Origin: Ktedonobacteraceae bacterium
GTDB lineage: Bacteria > Chloroflexota > Ktedonobacteria > Ktedonobacterales > Ktedonobacteraceae
Assembly: GCA_014896635.1 (NCBI GenBank)
Contig: JADBKA010000265.1
Span: 1-6,242, forward strand
Direction of reading: 5' to 3'
Length of the DNA stretch: 6,242 bases
Below, piece after piece: positions 1 through 5,312 of the stretch. The position numbers and the translations under genes were made by a program. The first letter of the stretch is position 1. The number at the start of each line of letters is the position of its first letter. The notes under the pieces were generated by a model. The model was not told the DNA's origin. It saw nothing but the letters and a program-made list of their open reading frames with translations, and ran no database searches.

Positions 1-636
1 TTGGGCTATGAGGCACAGATTGCCGGAGTTGGCGACCACTATGCCGGCCAGGCGATGAAGAATGTGCTGGTGCAGCAGTTGAAGCGTCGCTCTAGCCGTG
101 AGGTCGCCAGACGGCGCGCCGCTCTGGTCGAGTTTGTAGCATCGTACGTTCCTCACTTGCGCTTCATCAACGGCGGTGGTACAGGCAGCATTGCGACAAC
201 CTGTAGAGAAGCGGTTGTCACCGAGATCACAGTCGGTTCCGGCTTCTATGCGCCCGCGCTCTTCGACTCCTACCGTGACTTCCGCTACCTGCCCGCCGCC
301 GGCTACGCCATCGAAATTGTGCGGCAACCGGCGCCTTTCCTCTATACCTGTCACGGCGGTGGCTATGTTGCCTCTGGCGCGGCAGGAGCCGATAAACTGC
401 CACAGCCCTACCTGCCAGAAGGGACAGAACTCCTGCCGCTTGAGGGCGCAGGCGAGGTGCAAACGCCGGTGAAATATGCAGGGCCGGAACAACTGCACCT
501 GGGTGATCCTATTTTCATGCGTCACGCCAAAGCAGGTGAGCTGTGCGAGCATTTCACTCATCTGCTCTTCGTACGCGATGGAGCAGTGATAGAAGAAGCT
601 ACAACCTATCGCGGCGATGGTGCATGTTTTCTTTAG
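1..636 (+). CDS. Amino acid deaminase/aldolase, PLP fold type III, C-terminal part (5' end outside window)
   Basis: This is the C-terminal 211 residues of a PLP-dependent enzyme of the D-threonine aldolase / D-serine dehydratase / alanine-racemase-fold group. Such enzymes cleave or deaminate beta-hydroxy (D-)amino acids in the cytoplasm. Visible in the sequence: the glycine turn NGGGTGS (about residues 57-63 of the fragment) at the place where this fold binds the PLP phosphate; the barrel end with TVGSGFYAPALFDSY; and a beta-domain with RHAKAGELCEHF (174-185), whose His175 and Cys182 or His184 are candidates for the metal site known in D-serine dehydratases. The family is usually about 400 residues, so the PLP-lysine half lies to the left. 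The TTG at base 1 is therefore probably an internal Leu codon, not a start. The stop TAG is at 634-636. An oxidase gene follows after 18 bp, and this pairing recurs in actinobacteria and Chloroflexota as far as I recall. The exact substrate cannot be read from the sequence. Confidence 0.85.
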   Translation: MGYEAQIAGVGDHYAGQAMKNVLVQQLKRRSSREVARRRAALVEFVASYVPHLRFINGGGTGSIATTCREAVVTEITVGSGFYAPALFDSYRDFRYLPAAGYAIEIVRQPAPFLYTCHGGGYVASGAAGADKLPQPYLPEGTELLPLEGAGEVQTPVKYAGPEQLHLGDPIFMRHAKAGELCEHFTHLLFVRDGAVIEEATTYRGDGACFL

Positions 637-654
637 AAACAGGAGAATAACTGT

Positions 655-1986
655 ATGGCTACAGGCATTGTCAGCAGTGCAAAGAAGCAGAGCTGGAGCA
701 ACTGGTCAGGCTCGGTCAGGTGCCAGCCACGTGAGCTGGCAAAACCTGCCAGCATCGACGAGCTGGCAACATTGATCAGGCGTGGTAACAAAGAGGGCCG
801 GCATATCCGTGTTGCCGGGGCAGGCCACTCCTTTACTCCGCTGGTGCAGACCGATGATATTTTGATCTCGCTGGACAACATCCGGGGCATCGAGCGAGTC
901 GATCGGGAACAGATGCGCGCAACGGTTCTGGGCGGCACCCGCCTGAAAGAAGTGGGCGAATCGCTTTTTGCACATGGACTGGCACAGGAGAATCTGGGCG
1001 ATATTAACGTGCAGAGCATCGCCGGCGCCATCAGCACCGGCACACATGGTACAGGCATCAACTACGGCTCGCTGGCGACGCAGGTAGTGGGCTTGACGCT
1101 GGTGACGGCCAGTGGGGAGATTTTAGAGTGCTCGGCGGAACAGAACGCCGATATTTTCAAAGCTGCACAGGTCTCACTCGGCGTCCTGGGCGTGATCGTC
1201 AAAGTTGTGCTGCGCGTCGTACCGGCAAAACGCCTGCACTTCCTCAGCCGGCGCGAACGCCTGTCCGATGTACTGGATGATCTGGAGAAGCTTAAACAGG
1301 AAAACAGTCATTTTGAATTCTTCTGGATGCCTCACACCGAATGGGTGCAGGCCAAGTATCTCAATGAGACAGACGAGCCAGCAAACGAGAGCAGTACCTG
1401 GAATACGTTCAATCGCGTGGTGCTGGAAAACGGTGTCTACTGGCTGCTCTCAGAGGGCTGCCGCCTGGTGCCGCGCCTCGCCAGAACGGTGAGTACCGTC
1501 TCAGCCTACGGCATCGCAACGGTCAACGATGTTGACTACAGTCACCGCCTGTTCTCCACACCGCGCAAGGTGCGCTTTCAGGAGATGGAGTACAGCATCC
1601 CGGCAGAACATACACGCATCGTGCTGGCCGAAATCAAAAACTACATCGAACGCTACAAATTCGCCGTCCACTTCCCCGTTGAATGCCGCTTTGTGCATTC
1701 CGACGATATCTGGCTCAGTCCGGCCTACGAGCGCGAAGCAGCCTATATTGCCGTCCATATGTACAGAGGGATGGCATATCAGGATTACTTCCGGCGCGTC
1801 GAGGAGATCTTTAAACGCTACGAGGGCCGTCCACACTGGGGGAAGATGCACACACGCACTGCGCAGGAGTTGGCGACTCTCTATCCGCACTGGCACGACT
1901 TCCGCCGTATCCGTGCCGAACTGGACCCCGCCGGCGTGTTTCTTAACGACTACCTGCGCCGCCTGTTTGAGGTTGAGCCAGCATAA
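655..1986 (+). CDS. FAD-linked D-arabinono-1,4-lactone oxidase / alditol oxidase family protein
   Basis: Complete 443-residue enzyme of the vanillyl-alcohol-oxidase flavoprotein family. Members oxidise aldonolactones (D-arabinono-, L-gulono- or L-galactono-1,4-lactone) or alditols, passing electrons to O2 or another acceptor. The N-terminal FAD-binding domain spans about 1-185, with VAGAGHSFTP (53-62). Its His58 matches the histidine that carries covalent FAD in alditol oxidase and gulonolactone oxidase. AGAISTGTHGTG (123-134) is the second FAD loop. The substrate-binding domain has EYSIP (312-316), VECRFVHSDD (342-351) and the family hallmark HWGK (394-397), and the protein ends close to NDYLRRLF as relatives do. 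The ATG at 655 follows a good AGGAG at 641-645. The gene lies 18 bp after the deaminase/aldolase stop, so the two are probably co-transcribed. Length (about 420-450) is normal and nothing is missing. No signal peptide or membrane segment is seen, so it is probably cytoplasmic. Dehydrogenase versus oxidase activity and the true substrate are open. Confidence 0.93.
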   Translation: MATGIVSSAKKQSWSNWSGSVRCQPRELAKPASIDELATLIRRGNKEGRHIRVAGAGHSFTPLVQTDDILISLDNIRGIERVDREQMRATVLGGTRLKEVGESLFAHGLAQENLGDINVQSIAGAISTGTHGTGINYGSLATQVVGLTLVTASGEILECSAEQNADIFKAAQVSLGVLGVIVKVVLRVVPAKRLHFLSRRERLSDVLDDLEKLKQENSHFEFFWMPHTEWVQAKYLNETDEPANESSTWNTFNRVVLENGVYWLLSEGCRLVPRLARTVSTVSAYGIATVNDVDYSHRLFSTPRKVRFQEMEYSIPAEHTRIVLAEIKNYIERYKFAVHFPVECRFVHSDDIWLSPAYEREAAYIAVHMYRGMAYQDYFRRVEEIFKRYEGRPHWGKMHTRTAQELATLYPHWHDFRRIRAELDPAGVFLNDYLRRLFEVEPA

Positions 1987-1998
1987 GTCCTATCGCTG

Positions 1999-2023
1999 CC
2001 TGTCCAAAAGTGCAGTTGACAGG
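1999..2023. repeat. Inverted repeat CCTGTC-N13-GACAGG over a putative -35
   Basis: CCTGTC (1999-2004) is the exact reverse complement of GACAGG (2018-2023). An outer GTCC (1987-1990) can also pair with GGAC (2026-2029). The right arm overlaps the TTGACA at 2016-2021, so this could be an operator, or a weak hairpin behind the oxidase gene. No T-run follows, so it is not a standard intrinsic terminator. Confidence 0.35.
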
Positions 2024-2045
2024 AAGGACGCGCGGGCATGATACT
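2016..2045 (+). promoter_or_regulatory. Possible sigma-70-type promoter for flavin reductase gene
   Basis: A perfect -35 TTGACA (2016-2021) is followed after 18 bp by GATACT (2040-2045), a 4/6 match to TATAAT. Transcription would begin near 2052. That start lies beyond the alternative ATG at 2038 and would leave a leader of about 100 nt before the ATG at 2155. It is suggestive only, because the -10 is imperfect. Confidence 0.4.
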
Positions 2046-2066
2046 ACACAGAAGGAGGGCGTATCG

Positions 2067-2143
2067 TTGTCCCGGCATCATCCATCATCAGAGAACAGGA
2101 CGCAATGACGAGCCAGCGGGCATTCCTGATAATTTCGTACTGA
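2067..2143 (+). other. Two abutting mini-ORFs in the leader (possible leader peptides)
   Basis: A strong Shine-Dalgarno (AAGGAGGG, 2052-2059) has no long gene behind it. It is positioned to serve a TTG at 2067 that opens 13 codons (MSRHHPSSENRTQ) and stops at TGA 2106-2108. That stop overlaps an ATG at 2105 (ATGA), which opens 12 codons (MTSQRAFLIISY) ending at TGA 2141-2143. The flavin reductase Shine-Dalgarno AAGGA follows immediately at 2143-2147. The chain could couple translation stepwise, but short ORFs like these arise by chance. The same bases are also open in the frame of the reductase from the ATG at 2038. Confidence 0.2.
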
Positions 2144-2154
2144 AGGATAGTTGC

Positions 2155-2790
2155 ATGACACTTGAAAAAAATTTCTTTCGGAAAGTGATGGGTCACTTTC
2201 TCACCGGCGTGACGGTCGTCACGACCGCCAGCCAGGGACAGGTTACTGGCCTGACGGTGAACGCATTCTGTTCGGTTTCACTGGACCCACCTCTGGTTCT
2301 CGTTTGCATCGATCTGAAAAGCAATACGTTGCCGCTGTTCCGCGAAAGCAAGACCTTCGCTGTCAATATACTGACCGACAAACAGGAGCATCTCTCACGC
2401 TGCTTCTCCACTCATTCCCCGGATCGCTACGAACACTTCTGCCATGTGACATATCATACTGCCGCTACCGGGGCGCCTATCATTGACGATGCGCTGGCAT
2501 TCATCGACGCGCGTATCGTGGCCGAGTATCCCGGCGGGGATCACGCGATCTTCCTGGGTCAGGTGGAAGCTCTGGGTGCGGGAGGCAAAGCGGCGTTTGC
2601 CGACGAGATCAACAGAGTCAATAGTACGCTGCTGGAACCGCTCGATCTTTCAGAGGATGAGGCCCATCCGCTCGCTTTCTATCGCGCGGAGTATCGCCAC
2701 CTCGCCGCGCGCTACCATAAAGCCAGCCAGTCTCCATCCCCGCAACAAAACAGTACCCATGATCAGCCCCTGGAGCGACAGATCGGCTAA
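2155..2790 (+). CDS. Flavin reductase family protein (FMN-binding split-barrel)
   Basis: A 211-residue protein of the flavin reductase-like family, which are NAD(P)H:flavin oxidoreductase components that supply reduced flavin to monooxygenases, or related FMN proteins. Landmarks: FFRKVMGHFLTGVTVVTT (7-24), GLTVNAFCSVSLDPPLVLVCI (32-52, the flavin-binding strand), FAVNILTDKQ (68-77), the signature GDHAIFLGQVEAL (128-140) and PLAFYRAEYRHL (172-183). Relatives start only a few residues before the FRxVMG motif, so the ATG at 2155 with AAGGA at 2143-2147 is chosen. The frame stays open back to an ATG at 2038, also preceded by a fair Shine-Dalgarno (AGGAAGG, 2021-2027), which would add 39 residues with no family resemblance. 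About 25 extra residues lie between VEAL and PLAFYR, and a 28-residue Gln/Ser-rich tail follows. The 3' end overlaps the next gene by 32 bp. No monooxygenase partner is in the window, so the role is unassigned. Confidence 0.9.
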   Translation: MTLEKNFFRKVMGHFLTGVTVVTTASQGQVTGLTVNAFCSVSLDPPLVLVCIDLKSNTLPLFRESKTFAVNILTDKQEHLSRCFSTHSPDRYEHFCHVTYHTAATGAPIIDDALAFIDARIVAEYPGGDHAIFLGQVEALGAGGKAAFADEINRVNSTLLEPLDLSEDEAHPLAFYRAEYRHLAARYHKASQSPSPQQNSTHDQPLERQIG

Positions 2791-3406
2791 CAGCCCGACT
2801 CACCCACAACAGGCAGCATTGATCCGACTCCAGCAGCGCATTCTTACATGCCGCCTCTGCCAGGAACACGGCTACATCGCGGCAGCACGGCCCATTGTGA
2901 GCGGGCGAGCAAGCGACCGTATTTTCGTCATCGGCCAGGCTGCCGGCCATCGCTCAGTTGCCAACAACTTGCCTTTCAGTGGACCGGCAGGGCATATTTT
3001 ACAACGATGGCTGGAGCGCGCCGGCTTTCCCCCCGGCTACCTGCACCGACACTGCTACCTCAGTTCGCTCACCCGCTGCGATCCGGGCAAGAATCCGCGC
3101 GGCGGCGGAGACCGCCGGCCCACGCCACACGAGATGATGCTCTGTCGCCCATTCCTCGATGCTGAGCTGGCTCTGGTGCAGCCGAAAGTCGTGCTGCTGG
3201 TCGGCACAATGGCGATTGAGACGTCTCTGGGCAAAATCAGGCTGGCAGAGGTCGTCGGCACTTACCGCGAAGAGAAGGGGACTCTCTACCTACCGCTGCC
3301 TCATCCTTCTGGCGTCAGTCGTTGGCTCAACGATCCTGCCCACCAGCAGTTGCTCAACCAGGCCCTCGCGCATCTTGCAGCCTGGCGCATCGCTTATAGT
3401 CTATAA
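2759..3406 (+). CDS. Uracil-DNA glycosylase superfamily protein with probable 4Fe-4S site
   Basis: A 215-residue protein resembling the family 4/5 uracil-DNA glycosylases, which excise uracil from DNA to begin base excision repair. Seen: CRLC (31-34), then C107 in SLTRCDPGKNP and C129 in LCRPFLDAEL. These four Cys match the spacing of the 4Fe-4S ligands in family 4 enzymes. Motif A is GQAAG (59-63) followed by LPFSGPAG (71-78). GGGDRRPTP (115-123), the VLLVGTMAIE helix and PLPHPSGVSRWLN (179-191, motif B) follow. This matches a subfamily usually written GQAPGxxE...PHPSGxSxW, but here Pro62 is Ala and the expected Glu66 is Ser. The start is uncertain. The ATG at 2759 lies inside the flavin reductase gene and lacks a clear Shine-Dalgarno. 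A TTG at 2819 would begin just before the CRLC helix and avoid the overlap. Expression is probably coupled to the gene upstream. The frame is open further upstream, but that stretch is antisense to family logic and merely shadows the reductase. Confidence 0.86.
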   Translation: MISPWSDRSANSPTHPQQAALIRLQQRILTCRLCQEHGYIAAARPIVSGRASDRIFVIGQAAGHRSVANNLPFSGPAGHILQRWLERAGFPPGYLHRHCYLSSLTRCDPGKNPRGGGDRRPTPHEMMLCRPFLDAELALVQPKVVLLVGTMAIETSLGKIRLAEVVGTYREEKGTLYLPLPHPSGVSRWLNDPAHQQLLNQALAHLAAWRIAYSL

Positions 3407-3407
3407 G

Positions 3408-3448
3408 AAATAAAAAGAGATTCCACACGAAAAGTCGCTTTTATTTTT
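3408..3448 (+). terminator. Weak AT-rich hairpin after the glycosylase gene
   Basis: AAATAAAAAG (3408-3417) can pair with CTTTTATTT (3438-3446) with one bulged A. Alternatively AAAAG (3430-3434) pairs with CTTTT (3438-3442) across TCG. A T-rich run ends the element at 3444-3448. The stem has almost no G or C, so termination here would be weak, but no better candidate follows the stop at 3406. Confidence 0.25.
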
Positions 3449-3461
3449 ACCGCAAATTCTA

Positions 3462-3490
3462 TTGAAATCTCCTGTAACATCGGTTATACT
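3462..3490 (+). promoter_or_regulatory. Sigma-70/sigma-A-type promoter of the ABC transporter remnant
   Basis: TTGAAA (3462-3467) and TATACT (3485-3490) each match consensus at five of six bases and are separated by the ideal 17 bp. They lie in an AT-rich gap, unlike the GC-rich genes around it. The predicted start is near 3497, giving an untranslated leader of about 210 nt before the ATG at 3706. This is the best promoter in the window. Confidence 0.7.
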
Positions 3491-3522
3491 AAACAGATAG
3501 ATAGAGAAAATGAGGAGATTCA
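3463..3522. repeat. Inverted repeat flanking the promoter
   Basis: TGAAATCTCCT (3463-3473) is matched by AGGAGATTCA (3513-3522). The pairing is 10 bp with one bulged A, and eight of the pairs are contiguous. The left arm covers the -35 and the right arm lies just after the predicted transcription start. The arrangement suits two half-sites for a repressor looping across the promoter. The right arm also resembles a Shine-Dalgarno, which tempers the claim. Confidence 0.35.
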
Positions 3523-3591
3523 GAGCACAACCATACCTACTTTCTGGGAGCCTGGAAAGACCCCCTCTTTATTATCTACTACTCTGCGGAA

Positions 3592-3667
3592 AGTTCCTGA
3601 TAGGAAATCGGGAGACAATGTTCACATCCTCGCTGTTCCGTTGCAACCCGTTTCTATCAGCGCAACT
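3592..3667 (+). promoter_or_regulatory. Structured 5' leader stem-loop upstream of ABC transporter remnant
   Basis: CTGATAGGAAATCGGG (3597-3612) pairs with CCCGTTTCTATCAG (3647-3660): CTGATAG, AAA and CGGG all pair, with single bulges at one G and one T. Outside a small internal loop, AGTT (3592-3595) pairs with AACT (3664-3667), for 18 pairs in total around a 34-nt loop. A smaller hairpin (CTTTC 3540-3544 with GAAAG 3555-3559) lies upstream, and CGGAA (3587-3591) can alternatively pair with TTCCG (3636-3640) in the loop. This is consistent with a cis-regulatory RNA. I recognise no named riboswitch class. The gap 3407-3705 holds no convincing gene. Confidence 0.45.
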
Positions 3668-3705
3668 CATGTCTCTTCACAAAAATCAGTGAATAAAGGG
3701 AGAAT

Positions 3706-4056
3706 ATGAAATACCTGCGAAACACCGGTCAACGCATAGGAAAAACGATTACCTACGGAATTTTTGCGCTCAAGCTCGCCTGGCATGCCGGTCCACTTTT
3801 GCTCTGCGGTCTTGTCATACTGATGCTTCTGCAAGCTCTTCTTCCTTCTCTTGAGCTTGTCCTCACTAAACTGGTGATTGATCGCGCTCTCTTCGATATC
3901 GCTGCTGTTGGCTCGCCGGGGGCGTTAGCGCTGGCTTTCCCGCTCGTCTTCTGGATCATTCTGGCGGCTGCTGCGCTCGTACTGGGAAACTTTCTCCAGC
4001 CTTTCACTTCGACATTGCAGAGTCTGGCCGGCGATAGAACCAGCGGTTATAGGTAA
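3706..4056 (+). CDS. ABC transporter 5' fragment: N-terminal membrane segment
   Basis: A 116-residue fragment, opened by ATG at 3706 after AAAGGGAG (3695-3702). A basic N-terminus (MKYLRNTGQRIGK) precedes two hydrophobic helices at about 29-49 (PLLLCGLVILMLLQALLPSL) and 77-97 (AFPLVFWIILAAAALVLGNF). LVIDRALF between them is typical of the first extracellular loop of these exporters. The stop comes directly after the AGDR motif, where the intact protein would enter its first long cytoplasmic helix. If translated, it would be a two-helix membrane peptide with no transport function. Confidence 0.7.
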   Translation: MKYLRNTGQRIGKTITYGIFALKLAWHAGPLLLCGLVILMLLQALLPSLELVLTKLVIDRALFDIAAVGSPGALALAFPLVFWIILAAAALVLGNFLQPFTSTLQSLAGDRTSGYR

Positions 4057-4111
4057 GATAACGCTTGCCAGCCTGTTAGCAAGTGCAGCGGTTGGCGCAG
4101 CCTATCTCTTT

Positions 4112-5077
4112 GTGATCTGGCAGATCCTTACCGGCAGGCTGTCGCTGGGTGATCTTGCGCTCTATGGCGGCGGCGTCATGCTTCTTCAGGATCGTTTTTT
4201 CAGCATAGGAGTGAGTATCGGCCTGTTACCGCTACAACTGGGCTTTCTCCCCAGCCTCAAGCGTATCCTCAATGCCTCGCCGGACCTGCCCCTTGCGCGT
4301 CATCCCAGAACTCCCCCCACTACACTCAAAGAGGGGATTGTTTTTGAGCATGTAGCTTTTACTTATCCCGGCAGTCGGCAGCCGGTCCTGCACGATGTCT
4401 CTTTCCGCCTGCGGCCCGGCGAAGGACTGGCCCTGGTTGGACTCAACGGCGCGGGCAAAACTACTATCGTCAAATTGCTGCTGCGCCTCTACGATCCAAC
4501 TGCTGGTCGTATTCTTTTAGAAAACGTTGATTTGCGCGAATACGATCTCCAGCAGTTGCGCCAGTGCATGAGCGTGATCTTCCAAGATTTCGTTCACTAC
4601 GAACTGACCGCCGGGGAAAATATCGCCGCTGGCAACATCGCTGCTCTCTCTGACAGGCAACAGATCCTCGATGCTGCTCGACAGGGCGGCGCGTTAGAGT
4701 TGATTGAGCAACTGTCTGAGGGCCTGGATACGCCGCTTGGCCGGGCCTTTGGCGGACGAGAGCTATCCGGGGGCGAATGGCAAAAGCTGGCGCTGGCTCG
4801 CGCTTTTATGCGCAAACCGCACATCCCGGTGCTCGATGAACCAACTGCCGCTCTTGATGTGCAGACAGAGTACGAGGTGTATCAGCGTTTTTTTGATCTG
4901 ACTCGTGGCCGTATGACATTATTGATCAGCCATCGCTTTTCAACGGTGCGCATGGCCGACTTCATCGTCGTTCTGGAAGGGGGGAAGATTATCGAGGCCG
5001 GTACCCATGATGAACTGCTTGCATCTGGGAACCGCTACTCGCGCTTGTTCGAGATGCAGACGTCGCGCTATCGCTAG
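4112..5077 (+). CDS. ABC transporter 3' fragment: helices 5-6 and complete ATP-binding domain
   Basis: Read from the GTG at 4112 this is 321 residues. The frame is open and family-like back to about 4049, and no good start or Shine-Dalgarno is evident. Residues 1-50 finish the membrane domain (GDLALYGGGVMLLQDRF, then GLLPLQLGFLPSLK). The nucleotide-binding domain spans about 76-317: Walker A GLNGAGKTT (110-118), Q-loop Gln158 in VIFQDF, ABC signature LSGGEWQ (218-224), Walker B IPVLDE (238-243) followed by the D-loop, and switch His274 in LLISHRFSTVRMAD. All catalytic residues are present. Without helices 1-4 in the same chain it should not transport. An independent ATPase cannot be excluded, but nothing supports it. 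Confidence 0.75.
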   Translation: MIWQILTGRLSLGDLALYGGGVMLLQDRFFSIGVSIGLLPLQLGFLPSLKRILNASPDLPLARHPRTPPTTLKEGIVFEHVAFTYPGSRQPVLHDVSFRLRPGEGLALVGLNGAGKTTIVKLLLRLYDPTAGRILLENVDLREYDLQQLRQCMSVIFQDFVHYELTAGENIAAGNIAALSDRQQILDAARQGGALELIEQLSEGLDTPLGRAFGGRELSGGEWQKLALARAFMRKPHIPVLDEPTAALDVQTEYEVYQRFFDLTRGRMTLLISHRFSTVRMADFIVVLEGGKIIEAGTHDELLASGNRYSRLFEMQTSRYR

Positions 5078-5112
5078 GCGGGGATACCTCCTTACATTCT
5101 GAGCAGTTGATA

Positions 5113-5121
5113 TGGTATTAT
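5113..5121 (+). promoter_or_regulatory. Extended -10 promoter candidate for Lgt-like gene
   Basis: TGGTATTAT is an extended -10 (TG-N followed by TATTAT, 5/6 to TATAAT). No good -35 lies at the right distance; CTTACA at 5091-5096 is a weak option. Transcription would start near 5128, leaving about 185 nt of leader before the ATG at 5313. Confidence 0.4.
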
Positions 5122-5133
5122 AAACATAAGAAA

Positions 5134-5145
5134 AGAGAACAGGAC
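5134..5145 (+). repeat. 12-bp motif shared with the 2090-2101 leader
   Basis: AGAGAACAGGAC occurs here and again exactly at 2090-2101, in the leader of the flavin reductase gene. Both copies are in the same orientation and both lie in short intergenic leaders. Its core GAACAGG recurs at 5190-5196. It may be a protein- or RNA-binding site, or chance. Confidence 0.3.
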
Positions 5146-5161
5146 CTATCCAGCAGGAAAA

Positions 5162-5225
5162 GTGCTGATATTCTGTTCAATACAGCACAGAACAGGTAAC
5201 TACGAGAGCAGTATCAGAATATCAG
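5162..5225 (+). promoter_or_regulatory. Leader with mutually exclusive stem-loops upstream of Lgt-like gene
   Basis: Three pairings compete for the same bases. Hairpin A: GTGCTG-A-TATT (5162-5172) with AATACAGCAC (5179-5188), ten pairs, one bulge, loop CTGTTC. Hairpin B: that loop CTGTTC (5173-5178) with GAACAG at 5190-5195, or with the copy at 5137-5142. Hairpin C: CTGATATTCTG (5165-5175) with CAGAATATCAG (5215-5225), eleven perfect pairs. Such switching is typical of attenuators and riboswitches. No known class was recognised. Alternatively the repeats are DNA operator half-sites. Apart from these elements the gap 5078-5312 holds no supported gene. Confidence 0.45.
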
Positions 5226-5287
5226 ATAATCTTTTCTTGTTGGCAAAAATACCACTGGCTACTGATTCTTCCAGGAGATGAAATACT

Positions 5288-5300
5288 CTCCCCTGGGGAG
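5288..5300 (+). promoter_or_regulatory. Palindrome covering the Shine-Dalgarno of the Lgt-like gene
   Basis: CTCCCC-T-GGGGAG is a perfect 13-bp palindrome. Its right arm runs into GGGGAGGAG (5295-5303), the ribosome binding site for the ATG at 5313. A hairpin here would hide most of the site and reduce initiation. The gap from GGAGG (5297-5301) to the ATG is 11 nt, slightly long. Confidence 0.4.
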
Positions 5301-5312
5301 GAGATATTGTAT

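Larger units (their letters stand above)
3706..5077 (+). pseudogene. ABC half-transporter broken by internal deletion and frame change
   Basis: One transporter gene of the exporter type (six membrane helices followed by an ATPase domain, normally about 580-620 residues) is split here. The first frame encodes 116 residues and stops at TAA 4054-4056, just after LAGDRTSGY. Relatives continue from there into the first coupling helix and helices 3-4. Family-like sequence resumes in a different frame around 4049 with IGKITLASLLASAAVGAAYLFV, equivalent to membrane helix 5, and runs to TAG at 5075-5077. The two parts add up to roughly 455 residues, so about 150-190 residues of the membrane domain are absent and the frame is shifted. 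Promoter, leader, Shine-Dalgarno and all ATPase motifs remain intact, which suggests recent damage. A sequencing or assembly collapse would look identical. Original substrate unknown. Confidence 0.8.

Noticed and set aside
633..1061. Long open frame on the minus strand opposite the oxidase gene
   Set aside because: It lies within the oxidase coding region, which has clear family motifs, and its composition is that of a shadow frame.
2483..2758. Open frame upstream of the glycosylase ATG, adding 92 residues
   Set aside because: It overlaps the well-supported flavin reductase in another frame, and its Arg/Ser/Trp-rich sequence looks like an out-of-frame shadow, not a domain.
3510..3692. 60-codon ORF in the ABC transporter leader
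   Set aside because: It has no convincing Shine-Dalgarno and no recognisable family, its composition is unlike the neighbouring genes, and it overlaps the leader stem-loop. An internal ATG at 3618 would give 24 codons, which is equally unsupported.
5078..5110. Intrinsic terminator after the ABC remnant
   Set aside because: No GC-rich stem with a T-run is present after the stop at 5077.
5165..5195. LexA-type SOS box, because of repeated CTGT and ACAG
   Set aside because: The spacings seen (5, 10 and 15) do not fit CTGT-N8-ACAG, and no SOS gene follows.
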